From Solea solea (taxonomy: Eukaryota > Chordata > Actinopteri > Pleuronectiformes > Soleidae): DNA of 64,000 nt. Numbering within the stretch: the first letter of the stretch is position 1; each line of letters opens with the position of its first letter. The stretch lies in the NCBI RefSeq assembly GCF_958295425.1, contig NC_081135.1, positions 22,142,180 to 22,206,179 of the forward strand. The letters run 5' to 3'. The notes under the pieces were generated by a model, which ran no database searches, had not been told where the DNA came from, and saw only the letters and a program-made list of their open reading frames with translations. Positions 1 through 9,946 of this stretch are shown here, piece by piece. A program made the translations under genes and the position numbers.

Positions 1-2454
1 CTAATCAAAGTCATGTTTAATGTTGAACGCAACAGCCGTGCTTTGCCTACTGAGTCAAACTGTTTGCTACGTTGCATTTCCTGATCATTACTGCATAATA
101 ATCAGCAAATCTCTAATTCAATATTCAGTTGATCGCTTGGTGCAGCGTGCGGTTTACCTCATACAAGTGATTCGCAGCTAAAAGACATTTTTTTTTATTA
201 TGTGTGTTTGTGCTTAGGGTGCTTGACAGATCTCCTGCAGATATACGTGCATAGATAAAAGGCACAAATATATACAAAGAGTCCCATGTGCAGTGTTTCC
301 TGCAGGTCCAGACCTGACTGTCCCTTCCGGTGTAATTTAATTTGCACTCCCATAATTCTCTGCTTCTCTGGTGGCTGTGTCTCTTGGGCTCTGTCTCAAC
401 ATGTTGATGTCCCTTCTCCCTCTATCTGTCACTGTTTCCTCGCTTACTTTTCACATCCTCTCCCTCTTTGTCTTCCTCCCATCAGTGTCAGAGCTCTTGA
501 GGAACCAACATCACACATGCACATGTGGCCAGTCTCTGCCTCTACATCACTTCCATCCCTCGTCCCCATGGCCTTCCTTCACATTTAGAGGCCTTGTGTT
601 TTTTCTCACCCTCTTCGTTTCTGGATGCATGGGTGTTGATCTCTCTTTTGCAGCTGGAGTGATAGATACTGATCTCGGTTAAGGTCCCATCCGTCCCTTC
701 AATTACAGGCCTGTCCACACAGATCCTACTGTCTGCTCCTTCATATAACCTCTCTGGCTCTCTGTGAATTCAATCACCTCTCCATTATCACTCTCTGCGT
801 CTACAAGACCATTCAGTGGAGCCCCATTTAAGTTAAGGTTTGTGTGTTAACTTAGCATTAAATACACAGCGCTGTTGCAAAAATGTTGCTTCATAAAAAC
901 AACAGTGGTAGCAGTTTTCATTCTCGTAGTTGAGATTCAATTTTCAGTCTCGATTCTGCAACAGTTGCCTCACCATAAGGTACATGCTGGAGCTTTTGAT
1001 TGCATGACATGCTCGTCTTCAGCGGGGACAACAACTGCTAACGATGAACCTCATCGTCCTCGTCATGACACTGTGGCACAGTGGCACTCGATGCACAGTG
1101 AGTGGGGAATGAGTCAGGAGGCTACTACAATTGCCTGTGCAAATTTTCATGGCAATGCTCCCAGTATTTTTTAAGATAATTGACCAAGCAACCAACTGAG
1201 CGCCACTGCTACTGCAACTCAAAATAATAATAATAAAAAAAAACTATTCATTATACAGCACTTAATAGTTAACAGATACAGTGGAGCCCTCTTTCTATTA
1301 TTTAAATGTGAATTATTTGTCTGTATCATACAATAAGTTCAGGTAAACTCAAAGTTTACTATTAGAGGACACAACATATGCCACGTTTCTGTTAACACAA
1401 TTGTTTTTTTTTAAAGAAATGCGTATTGTACCTAATGATTAAAGAGTATTTAAACACAGCACATAATGTACATATTGTTGTGCTATAAACACAGATGGCA
1501 CAGCCCCACTCTAAGCCCTGCACTTCTCTCTCTCTCTCCCCCTCAAATTAATTTAGGACTCTGTTTCTGTAGCTCAAACAGATCCAGGGAAACTCCCCTT
1601 CGTTTGAGCTGCCAGTGTTTGTTTCTCCCCTGGCAGGAGATAAGGGAATGCGTCTGTTCGAGAAGAACACGGCAGCACTCCCATGGAAACGCCTCCTCGT
1701 CATCCTCTATTCCCCATCTACGTATACAATGAGACTGTACAGCTCCCTTCGTCACTGCCTTGGGCCTCAGCTCCCATCAACACATCCACAACAATTTCTC
1801 TCTCGCCATATATTCCCCCACTCTGGTTCTAAGTCCTTATCTTCACACAGCTAATATATGGAGGAGTGATGTCCTATTTTTCTGATGCGTGGGCACTGCT
1901 TAGGTCTGCTGAAAAGTCAGCGGCTGCATGTGCTTGTCCACGTGTGCTTTGCAGGAACACGCTGCACACATCCAGTAAATTATTCCACTGAGAAACATAC
2001 ATACACACGTTACTTTGAGATTTTTCAGTCTGACATATACAAATCATGCATTTTACGAATATATTTTTTGTCTTTTTTTCTTGGCCTCACTTTTGTTCTT
2101 CGTCTCTTTTGCTTACATGAATAATTTGACGAGTGGGTGATGTGTTAAGTTGATTTTTTGTGAATAGAAAGAAGTGGCTAGAGAGAGCGGAAATTGATTA
2201 TATTGATAAAAACTGTTAAATACTAGAGAATCATGTAAATTAGTCATTTGTCAAATAAATTAGCTTTATTTTTCTAAAGAGTGAAGTTGTGCTTAATTTA
2301 TTAAACACTTGGGGGATAAAACAGTAGAGGATGAGTGAGAAAGAAAATACCCAGAAACATTATATTGTATAGAAATTAGCCCTTGTCACAATTTATATTG
2401 TGAATTGGATAATGCTAGTGTGTGAAGGTTCTTGGGAAGCACCGATTTTAAATA
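1..2454. other. Gene-free stretch, no feature recognised
   Basis: No reading frame here exceeds about 100 codons and none resembles a known protein; all are broken by stops and lack splice-site context I could defend. The section has pyrimidine-rich patches around 390-560 and a short AAT/A run near 1220-1240. I see no repeat family that I recognise. It may be unique intronic or intergenic DNA. Confidence 0.6.
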
Positions 2455-2690
2455 ACTAGTGGCTAACACTGTTGCCTCACAGCAAAAAGTTCCGGGTTTG
2501 TGGAGTTGTGTTTTTTCTCTTCTCTTTTTCTTGTGTTTTATCCTCTGTGCCAATCTCAGCTGACATAGTCATAAATGTGGGAATGAATGGTTCGTCCAGG
2601 GTGTCCCCCACCTTTCGCCCTTTGTCAGCTGGGATTGGCTTCAGCCCCCCCTGCGACGCTCATGTGGAGGATAAAGCGGTAGACAACAAT
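2455..2690 (+). mobile_element. tRNA-derived SINE, internally deleted
   Basis: The head reads AGTGGCTAACACTGTTGCC followed by CACAGC, the remnant of a tRNA-like promoter region shared with the other SINE copies in this window. The body is scrambled from about 2500 to 2545, then resumes with the shared 3' module: CAGCTGACATAG, TCCAGGGTGT, CAGCTGGGATTGGCT and GGATAAAGCGGTAGACAA. The copy is old and lacks the conserved middle segment (the stretch around CACTCTAAATTG). It ends in an AAT run that abuts an oppositely oriented LINE end. Known: SINEs of this build are transcribed by RNA polymerase III and mobilised by a partner LINE; here nothing is coding. Confidence 0.8.
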
Positions 2691-2719
2691 AATAATAATA
2701 ATAATAATGATGATAATAA
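2687..2719. repeat. (AAT)n microsatellite
   Basis: About ten AAT units with two GAT variants. It lies exactly where the tail of the upstream SINE meets the reverse-oriented tail of an L2-like LINE end, so it was probably seeded by the two retroelement tails. Confidence 0.9.
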
Positions 2720-2800
2720 ACTTTATTTGTTTAGCACCTTTCATACGAATATTGCAGCTCAAAGTGCTTCACAATAAAAGGAAAATCAAATTTAAAAAAA
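2715..2800 (-). mobile_element. L2-like LINE (or L2-tailed SINE) 3' end
   Basis: Read on the minus strand this gives AAGCACTTTGAGCTGCA, then ATGAAAGGTGCT and AAATAAAGTTTATTATTAT. That order (conserved 3' tail, then an ATT microsatellite) is typical of teleost L2-clade 3' ends, from memory. No coding part is attached. The flanking A-rich DNA to about 3050 may belong to the same insertion. Confidence 0.7.
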
Positions 2801-2804
2801 GCCA

Positions 2805-3030
2805 ATGGAACAATAAAACACAACACAGAGTGGAATGAAAAGAAAAGTCACAAAGTAAAAACCCTGTTTTAACTTTGAAACAAAAGATGCAAATAAAACG
2901 GTACAATACAACACAGGGTGGAATAAAACAGGAAAAGGCTTGAGTCTAGAGGTTAAAACCCTATTTTAACTTTAAAATAAACTAAAATTGCAAAAAAACA
3001 CAAGACAAAGTGGAAGAAAAAAGAGTAATT
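2805..3030. repeat. Degenerate tandem repeat, period about 90 bp
   Basis: Three related blocks begin with CAACACAGAGTGG (about 2821), CAACACAGGGTGG (about 2909) and CAAGACAAAGTGG (about 3001). The first two also share AAACCCTGTTTTAACTTTGAAA / AAACCCTATTTTAACTTTAAAA downstream in matching positions. The spacing is 88 and 92 bases, with about 2.3 units in total. It sits directly behind the LINE 3' end, so it may be 3' UTR repeats of that element. Confidence 0.65.
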
Positions 3031-3169
3031 TTAAAGTCTTCTTTAAAATATCTTTTAAATAATCATAGAATATTTATTTCAAGTAAGATATGATGATGTT
3101 TAACAGGCCATATAACATATAAAAGTGATTTATCTTCATAGCTTTCGACTCTACTTGTTTTTGCTTTTT

Positions 3170-3342
3170 TTTTTTGCTTTTTCAGTAGGGATACTGGAAC
3201 CTGGTGCTTGTCTCAGTACCTGCTCTGACGAGGTTCCGAGCAAGCTGAGCCGATACTAAAACTACGTCACAGCAGTTTTGTGCACCGGTGCCTGATACCG
3301 AAACCGTGTAGCGCTAGAACTGTATAGTGGAAAGCGCCATAA
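3170..3342. mobile_element. Short non-autonomous DNA transposon (MITE), candidate
   Basis: The left end reads GCTTTTTCAGTAGGGATACTGGAACC and the right end, reverse-complemented, TGGCGCTTTCCACTATACAGTTC, giving imperfect terminal inverted repeats. Inside is CGAGGTTCCGAGCAAGCTGAGCCG and CTACGTCAC, a composition I associate with a teleost MITE family of hAT type. No target duplication is clear. The element is CpG-rich compared with its flanks. Confidence 0.5.
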
Positions 3343-4149
3343 GTGTGCGATTGATTTTAACCATCTGACAAATGCTCCTGCTACAATACCACCCCAGCTC
3401 TGTTTCACATTTCCTGCCTGAGTTCTCTTTTGTTCTGAAATGCAAGTTAATTCGGCTCATTGGTAGACTGGACTGTTTATTTGAAAGGGAGACAAACTTG
3501 CTTTTCAGTGGGATGAGTCATTGGTGAAAATGTCACCTATTTAATCAGCTCTGTGACAGCCATTTGTGGAGCACAAAATGCAAAGTTTCACTATTTTTAG
3601 AGCAATGTGATTGAGCTGTTCAATGGTTTCGTACGTATCGGGCATAAAATAGAACGGGTCACATTTCATTTACGATCTGTCCTGCAGGTAAAAGCATCTT
3701 CATTATGATTGATGTACAGATTAAGATGATGCCATGTGGTTTTGAGTTAAGTGCAGCTTTCTTTTCACATTCTTCTGATGCACCGGGTCTCGTCCCTTTT
3801 TCCTTCAGCCTACTTTATGAGATCTCCGACTACTTCCTGTTTACATTTGGGGTGGTTTCTTTGCTTCAACTTGGGGTTATATTGTTCCCCTGAGCTTGAC
3901 TTCTAAGGCAGTACTTCCTTTTTAAGATGTTTATCAAAAAAAAAGAAAATGTACCTGTATGTAATCTGTATGTCCATGATAATCCTTTGTCCGACTAAAA
4001 GTAACGGAAGAAGCGACTTAAACCCCATTCCCACTGGTCAAAAAAGCAAAGAAACAGTTCATATTTTTAACTGGAATTCACTGGCAATAAAAACTGGGTG
4101 AAAGAAATGTGCCATTTCCGCTGCAATGCAACAACTAGTATAGCCTCCT
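3343..4149. other. Gene-free stretch, nothing recognised
   Basis: No coding potential. Around 4020-4060 a weak resemblance to a transposon end (CCCCATTCCCACTGGTC) was noticed but has no partner. Confidence 0.5.
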
Positions 4150-4222
4150 TTCATCAATTCATCGTCATTCATCGTCTATGGTTTTAGCCTCTACATGAGG
4201 GTCTCGGGGGCTGCTGGTCCTT
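4150..4222 (-). mobile_element. SINE 3'-tail fragment
   Basis: On the minus strand this reads CAGCAGCCCCCGAGACCCTCATGTAGAGG, then a degraded AAAGCGGTAGACGATG with ATGA-type tail units. It matches the 3' module of the other SINEs in the window. Only about 70 bases remain; the head and middle are missing, as expected for 5' truncation or decay. Confidence 0.7.
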
Positions 4223-4984
4223 TCATCTTAATCAATTTGAAGAGAGACCGAAGTGAAAGATGTAAAATAGTAACCAGTGTAACATAATCACTGAGGGATA
4301 CGACGTTGTTGTTTTTTTCTTCCCTTGGTTGTTTTTTTTTCCGGCAAGCCCTCGACCTCACAATTCACGCGAGGTGATGACGGGGGTGAAAATGTAGAGT
4401 CTGTCCTGTGTGATAATCACACAAAATTGGCGGTCTCATTGAAATCGGCAGGGAGGACGTAAGACAGTGATGTTGAAGCCATACAGAGGACATAATATAC
4501 TGCTGTGGTGGCACTTCTATCAGATCCCTGATCAGCACAACCACTGTGTTCTCTGTGCGTGAGAGACCTCTGGTCAGTTATCAGTGAGGGAGCAGCGTGA
4601 GTGAGAGGAGGAGCAAATCTTTGTCTTGCCCATGAATCAACCATGTGTTTGTGCAAGTGTGCAGGTTATATCTGGTGTCTTTTAGCCAGCACCTTCGAGT
4701 GGATCACCACCACACGCTGACTCGTCCCAAAACTGAATAATAATCAGTTATGGGATCTGGCAAGTGGATTTAAATGTAACAAAGTGTATTAAATCTCCTC
4801 TCGTCTCAGAGCCCACATCTCGATTGCAGATAAAAACCAGATGCGAGTTGATAAGAACAAAAAGAAAGTGACAGCAGCAATGGTGAATTGTGCTGACAAA
4901 ACTACAGTGTGAGTATCGCTGGCAGGGAGACAAAAAAACAGTCACATTTCCCAGACTCTGGTGGCATTCTCACATTACTGAGTC
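4223..4984. other. Gene-free stretch, nothing recognised
   Basis: T-runs at about 4309 and 4331; otherwise unremarkable. No exon-like frame and no repeat I recognise. Confidence 0.5.
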
Positions 4985-4986
4985 AT

Positions 4987-5018
4987 CGCCACCACCATCA
5001 TCATCATCATCATCATCA
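4987..5018. repeat. (CAT)n microsatellite
   Basis: CACCACCATCATCATCATC-type run of about ten units. It translates to poly-His, Met or Ser tracts in the various frames, which explains the apparent short open frames here. Confidence 0.9.
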
Positions 5019-5135
5019 GCTGCTCACAGCATGTCCTCATTCGGAGAGAATAGCGAGAGAAGAAAGACACATGTACATGAAGTCTCATCTCTGTGAGCTC
5101 ACACATACTGCACATAAACGGCATGAGTTGAGCTC

Positions 5136-5136
<1 letters not shown>

Positions 5137-5182
<46 letters not shown>
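5137..5182. repeat. (CA)n microsatellite
   Basis: About 23 uninterrupted CA units. Confidence 0.97.
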
Positions 5183-5184
<2 letters not shown>

Positions 5185-5303
5185 AGAGAATCTGACACCA
5201 GTAAAGAGAAGAAGGACTGAACGTGATTTCACATGATGGGTGTCATACAAACAATTAGTTTAAGCACCAAGTCTGACATAATCCTTTCCATTTTAATCAT
5301 ACC

Positions 5304-5330
5304 AGTGTGTGTGTGTGTGTGTATGTGTGT
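5304..5330. repeat. (GT)n microsatellite, left flank of repeat element
   Basis: About 13 GT units with one AT interruption, directly abutting the 5331-5604 repeat. Confidence 0.95.
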
Positions 5331-5604
5331 ACCAGGTATTACTAATGTTGTGGGGACCAAAACCTGTTTACACAGTCACATTATGGGGACTTGTCCTCCT
5401 TGTGGGGACAAAAAGCAAGTCCCCATAACGTAAATTACTACATTTTAAGGTGAAGATATGTTTCATGGTTAGGTTGAGGTTAGGGTTAGGGTTAGGGTTA
5501 GGATTAGGATTAGGCCAGTAGTAATTGTGGTTAAGGTTAGAGTAAGTCTCCAAGAAATGAATGTAAGTCAATGCAATGTCCCCTCAAGTCATGAATGTCG
5601 AACA
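5331..5604. repeat. GT-flanked dispersed repeat with telomere-like core
   Basis: Begins ACCAGGTATTACTAATG and carries the dyad GGGGACTTG/CAAGTCCCC (near 5387-5424), with GTGGGGAC units nearby. It then has TTAGGG-type units at 5476-5514 and ends with CAAGTCATGAATGTCGAAC. Both edges are GT microsatellites (5304-5330 and 5604-5630). I recall closely similar sequence as a common teleost dispersed repeat. No coding capacity. Confidence 0.75.
5476..5514 (+). repeat. Interstitial telomere-like (TTAGGG)n
   Basis: About four perfect GGTTAG units followed by two GGATTAG variants. It is internal to the repeat at 5331-5604, so it is more likely part of that element than a fused chromosome end. Confidence 0.85.
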
Positions 5605-5630
5605 TGTGTGTGTGTGTGTGTGTGTGTGTG
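5604..5630. repeat. (TG)n microsatellite, right flank of repeat element
   Basis: About 13 uninterrupted TG units. Confidence 0.95.
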
Positions 5631-5879
5631 CATTCATTGAGAGAGTTCACATTTTGGCGTGGCCGCACATTAGGATGCTGTGTTGTTATTGTTTTCTTCG
5701 TCATATGTCATACATTCCAGTTGGAAGGGTTTCTTGAAATTGAAGTTTGCTTTAGCCTACAATAAGAGTTTTACATGCACTTTCGACAAGGGCCATGCAT
5801 TATGGCGGCTCCAGTCTTGCGATGCCATATCTCTACAGCAGCTTGTCGTACAGGCAAAACCAGCCAGATCATTCATTTC

Positions 5880-6031
5880 ACATTTTGAAGTGGAGGCCTA
5901 CTCAGCCTGCTCTCATTCCAAAAGCGCCACATATACTGCCGCTCTGTCACGTCCCTTGGCGCCGCATTCAGATGCTCAGAGCAGCTGCCGTAGGTGTCCG
6001 TGAACATCAAGCCGGTACTAAGTAGTCACTG
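5880..6031. repeat. Probable dispersed repeat, split by a SINE
   Basis: Contains GCCTGCTCTCATTCCAAAAG, CGCCACATATACTGCCG and CACGTCCCTTGGCGCCGC, a relatively CpG-rich block I recall from teleost repeats. The SINE at 6041-6366 lies at its right edge. Sequence to about 6480 (including ATGCGCCACCAGTGGC) may be the other half. Confidence 0.4.
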
Positions 6032-6040
6032 ACAAGGAAA
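6032..6040 (+). repeat. Target-site duplication, left copy (ACAAGGAAA)
   Basis: The 9-mer ACAAGGAAA precedes the SINE and recurs at 6367-6375 immediately after it. This is the signature of LINE-type target-primed insertion. Confidence 0.9.
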
Positions 6041-6366
6041 GCATCCATCCATCCATTTTCTACCGCTTTATCCTCCACATGAGGGGCGTGGAGGGTGCTG
6101 TGCCAGTCTCAGCCGACATAAGACGATAGGCGGGGTACACCATGGACAGTTTGCCAGTCCATTGCATGGACACATTATAGAGACAAACAACCATCTGCTC
6201 TCACACTCACACAGTTAGAGTGTCCAATTTTACCTAATCCTCATATTGCTTTTTTTTGGACTGTGGGAGATCATGCAGAAAGGCCCGTGTTCCGTCTAGG
6301 GCACGAACCCCCCGTCTTCTTGCTACAAAGGCGAGAGTGCTAACCGCTACACCAACCGTGTGGCCC
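6041..6366 (-). mobile_element. tRNA-derived SINE, near full length with 9-bp duplication
   Basis: This is the best-preserved copy. On the minus strand it starts GGGCCACACGG, has an A-box-like GTGTAGCGGTTAGC (plus strand 6339-6352) and a B-box-like GGTTCGTGCCC (6299-6309). It then has the shared middle (CCCACAGTCCAAA, GTTTGTCTCTA) and the 3' module GGATAAAGCGGTAGA, with a GGAT-repeat tail at 6041-6056. ACAAGGAAA flanks both ends. A segment between the tRNA-like head and the CAGTCCAAA block is deleted. It cannot code. Expected transcription, if any, is by RNA polymerase III from the A and B boxes. Confidence 0.9.
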
Positions 6367-6375
6367 ACAAGGAAA
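6367..6375 (+). repeat. Target-site duplication, right copy (ACAAGGAAA)
   Basis: Identical to 6032-6040. Confidence 0.9.
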
Positions 6376-8214
6376 ATATATAACTTATCCTCACCCAATC
6401 CCAATAACCCAATCTGCTCTGAGCATCTAAATGCGCCACCAGTGGCTTTACATTGGAGTCCATTGAGAGCCCGGTGCATCTCTTTCTGATGCGGGAGGAT
6501 AACTTGTGCATCTGTCATCTATGTGACAGAGTGGCACTATATGATGCGATGAGAATGGGTTAGCCTACTATGCAAAGATCTTCACCCTTTTTGGATGTGA
6601 AAGGCCACTGTAGTTCCTGACACACTTGGGAAAGAGAGAGTTGAGTGGAGGAGTCCTCCGTTGGTTGCAGTCCACAGTCTCACTATTAGATGGCACTCAT
6701 TCTTACATACTGGACCTTTTACTGAAACACAGGAAGGAGCTTTAAAAAGGCAATAAATAAAGAAGTAAAGAGAACACATTTTATTGTCCTTGTCAACTAA
6801 AGAAAAATAATAAAACCAATAGTTTTATGTCAGTATGCTTTCACCTAAATGCATTTTTAGTCGCGATGGACGTTTCATATTCTTCGCTGGTAAAAATAAA
6901 AACAAAAATGCACTCTGCAAATTTGTCACACTATGTTTAGATTTTTTTGTAATGTTTAGATACTGGTTTGTGGCTGATCATCTGTGCTAAAAAGCTTTTT
7001 TTTTTTCCTAGAAAAACATCCAAAATAGCATTAAGGTGCTTTTACACTGAACGCCCCCATTTACACTGATGCAAATGAGTTAGTGCTGTCCTCCTCGCAG
7101 CTCTCATTATAGAGCCAGAGAGGCTGATTATTCACATTGTTACTCCAGTGACACCTAGCAACCACCTTCACCATGGAGGAAGCTTTCCTGGTGTGTGATG
7201 TAGCATGAATGTAAGTATGTTAGGCCTATGTTGGGTGGTCCAAATGAGGATTTTTGTGAGTGGGCTGAAGCCAAGCAAACAGAATCCTCACCCCCTCACC
7301 TCCTTCAGTCTGACAAAGTAATTTGATTGTGGATGGAGTTGGGAGGGGCGGAGGCAAGGAGATGCTATTGATGACTTCAAATGCAACATGGAAAAGGAAC
7401 AAAGCAAGACAGGAAAGGAATGGATGGGAGCTTGACCTAATGATCAGGTTCTCATAATGGTTTTTTTTTTGCCTGCATTTTGTGTGTATGTGTGTGTGTG
7501 ATGGATGAATGGTAAGAAGGGTCAGTGGGGGGTTTTGCCTGCTGAAGTCAGACCTCTTTGTCCATTTATTCTCCACTTCATCTGCCATTTGTCAACTGCA
7601 GCTGTTTGAGACTTTTTTTTTGTTTCACCTTTTAATAAATTTCCCCTCTGTGTGGGAACAACCTGTACAACTTGGATGATGGTTTGAAAGTGTCTTTCTT
7701 TTGTGGCGGCGTTGCTTTACAGAGGCAGTGACAAACCCTGACGGATTCTCTGTAAATAATTCATCTGCCATTGACTTTTCAAAAGCACAGTGCTCGAACT
7801 GGAACATTTCTGTCCCTTGCTGCCGTACCCCTGTGGCACTCTGTGGTACCTCACTGTTTTGTAAACACTAACTATGTGATGAGATATGTACTCCTTCTAA
7901 CTCAGGTTGCACAAAATATGCACCGTTGCATTTATAGGTGCTTTTATCTAACTCAACACAAAACACAATAAAACACAATTTCTGGCTTTGATTCTCCCCT
8001 TCAGTCTCTTTCGGCAAGCATTACTGAAAACTATAGCTAATTAAGTTCCAGAAGTGTCTTCCACTGATATGAGTTAGCAGCCCTGTAGCACAACATAAGC
8101 TTCAGTAAAGGCCTTTGCACAACAGAGGCATTTTTACATGCGTGTTAATATTTTTCGAGCCAGTATCCAGTCAATGCAGCTCTCACACGAGCGCCAGACT
8201 CTCACTTTGTGATA
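6376..8214. other. Gene-free stretch
   Basis: No exon or RNA gene recognised. A T-run lies near 6992-7004 and a short GT run near 7486-7500. The block around 7030-7200 (CACTGAACGCCCCC and onward) may be an old repeat but I could not find termini. Confidence 0.5.
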
Positions 8215-8222
8215 TTGCTGAC
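8215..8222 (+). repeat. hAT target-site duplication, left (TTGCTGAC)
   Basis: An 8-bp sequence repeated exactly at 9125-9132, immediately outside the inverted termini. Confidence 0.93.
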
Positions 8223-8400
8223 TAGAGATGTAACGATATGAAAATTTCATATCACGGTTATCGTGACCAAAATTATCACGGTTATCAATATTATCACGGT
8301 ATTGTTAGATGTGTTCAAAATGTTCCAAAAGTACTGAACACACACACACTGAAATCTTTTAACCAAGTTTTATTTAAAAAAAGATATTTTATATTATATG

Positions 8401-8455
8401 ATTATTATTATTATTATCATTATCATCATTATTATTATTATTATTATTAATAATT
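8401..8455. repeat. (ATT)n microsatellite inside the hAT element
   Basis: About 17 ATT-like units with ATC interruptions. Confidence 0.9.
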
Positions 8456-8923
8456 ATCATCTGACTGACTGACACACACACACACACACAGGTCCTCACT
8501 CTGTGTCGGATAATAATTAAGTAGCAGCGGTCGTACACAGCATAAAAATTAAATAAAAAAAACACAGAAACAAACACATTTTGGTCTGCTACGGTACCTG
8601 TCGTCTGCACACTACTCGCTTTCGCGAGACAAACCATGACGTTTCCCACTATTCCGAAATCCCGTTTTTGTTGACTTACCCGCTGAAAAGTTGTGTGTGG
8701 TGGTCACGGAGATGGCTCATCATATTGGAAGTGGCTTCGCGCCGCGAAGTTCGCGGAGATTTTTTTTTTGCATTTTCTGCACAAGGATTGATTGTCTTCA
8801 ATTATTTTACTCTCAACATCCTTTAAAAATACAAAATATGCCCAGATTTCTGATCTTACGGGGGGGTAATCTCTGGAGCGCAGGTGGCTTCAGCCGTGTT
8901 GTCGCTGGACAGACAGTGCAAAC

Positions 8924-8935
8924 TGCGCATGCGCG
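8924..8935. promoter_or_regulatory. Perfect NRF1-type motif in the hAT element
   Basis: TGCGCATGCGCG fits the palindromic consensus for NRF1 (YGCGCAYGCGCR). It lies in the CpG-rich interior of the element. Whether it is bound is unknown. Confidence 0.4.
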
Positions 8936-9124
8936 CCCGCTTGAGCGAGTGCCGTTCAGGTGCTGCTGCTTCTCCAGGAAATGAGCAGTATCACTGTGAG
9001 TTTTTCGGTAATCAGTTGCGGTAATCAATCACGGTTTTAACGATAATTAAAATTTGAAACGGTATGATAACCGTCGGGAATTTTACCGCGGTTTATCGTC
9101 ATACCGGTAATCGTTACATCCCTA

Positions 9125-9132
9125 TTGCTGAC
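9125..9132 (+). repeat. hAT target-site duplication, right (TTGCTGAC)
   Basis: Identical to 8215-8222. Confidence 0.93.
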
Positions 9133-9946
9133 TGAGGTCGAATGTTTCTAAGTTTTGCTTCAGACTGAAGCCAAATCTAATCAATCAGAATGGGCGTTGT
9201 TGAACGATGTGATACTCAAAGTATTCAGTTGGACCTGGGGACAAACAAACAGGACCTTCTTCAAAACTAACTTACAGTTTCTATCGTTTTTATTCCGAAA
9301 AATGCTGTAGCACCAGCTCATCGTTGCTCCATGTTTCCTCCAGTCCCACTTTGGTGATTTTTAGTTGCATTGCCATTTAAAGCCTTTAGAAAAAGGCTTT
9401 TAATGGGATTCAAACGGTTGTGTGTTTGTTTTGAACTGGAGGAAGTACAGGTTTTTCTATACAGTCCTTGCACTGTCTGACCTCTTGATTCTTTCTCAAG
9501 AGTCTTCTCCATTCCCCCCCCTTCCATATTTCATTTTTCAACATTCTATCTTTTCATTTTGTCAAGTTGACTTAGTGTTAGTCAAAATCTGTCCTCTGCT
9601 CTCTCACACTATTAGAAACATCCATATGCTCCTTGTAGCCCTAATCCACCTGCGCAGGTTCTTTACTTGGATTACGCCGTCTCCTACATTTTCTCTTGAT
9701 GGCAGTGCCCCTTCATATCCTTCTTTTAGCACTCGAGCAATAGCATTGTTTTGGCAACAGAAGTTTCATGTAATGGAAAAGGCAGCTATATTTGAATGGA
9801 AAGCTGACATCAGAATGTAGAGAATTTAAAATAGAAAAGTCAGGGAACAAACTTGTCAAAGTGAATATATCTTTTTAGCACAATCAGTTTGTGGCCTTGT
9901 GGCTTCCATCGCATCTTTCAGCATGTTTCAACTACTGTGGAAAATA
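9133..9946. other. Gene-free stretch, nothing recognised
   Basis: The longest frame (9422-9820, 132 codons) has no recognisable domain and no supporting signals. Confidence 0.5.

Larger units (their letters stand above)
8223..9124. mobile_element. Complete non-autonomous hAT-type transposon, 902 bp
   Basis: The left terminus TAGAGATGTAACGAT is matched by the right terminus, reverse-complemented TAGGGATGTAACGAT (14 of 15 bases). Both are directly flanked by the 8-bp duplication TTGCTGAC. An 8-bp duplication with TAGRG-type ends is the classic mark of the hAT superfamily. The subterminal regions are rich in ATCACGGTTATC-like motifs on both sides, likely transposase-binding repeats (inference). 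The interior holds an ATT microsatellite (8403-8450), a CA run (8473-8490), a CpG-rich block and no transposase frame, so it depends on an enzyme supplied elsewhere. Confidence 0.92.

Noticed and set aside
656..679. Possible 24-base microexon after TCTCTTTTGCAG and before GTTAAG
   Set aside because: It has an in-frame stop in some phases, there is no neighbouring exon and the donor is weak.
5476..5514. Chromosome fusion point marked by telomere repeats
   Set aside because: The TTAGGG units are few and embedded in a dispersed repeat, and a single orientation is present.
6299..6352. tRNA gene suggested by A and B boxes
   Set aside because: The boxes are part of a SINE head; no cloverleaf with paired acceptor stem can be drawn and the sequence continues into the SINE body.
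8389..8649. Minus-strand 86-codon frame with poly-Asn
   Set aside because: Produced by the ATT microsatellite inside the hAT element.
9422..9820. 132-codon plus-strand frame
   Set aside because: Phe/Leu/Ser-rich as expected from pyrimidine-rich DNA, no domain recognised and it is partly overlapped by another frame on the opposite strand.
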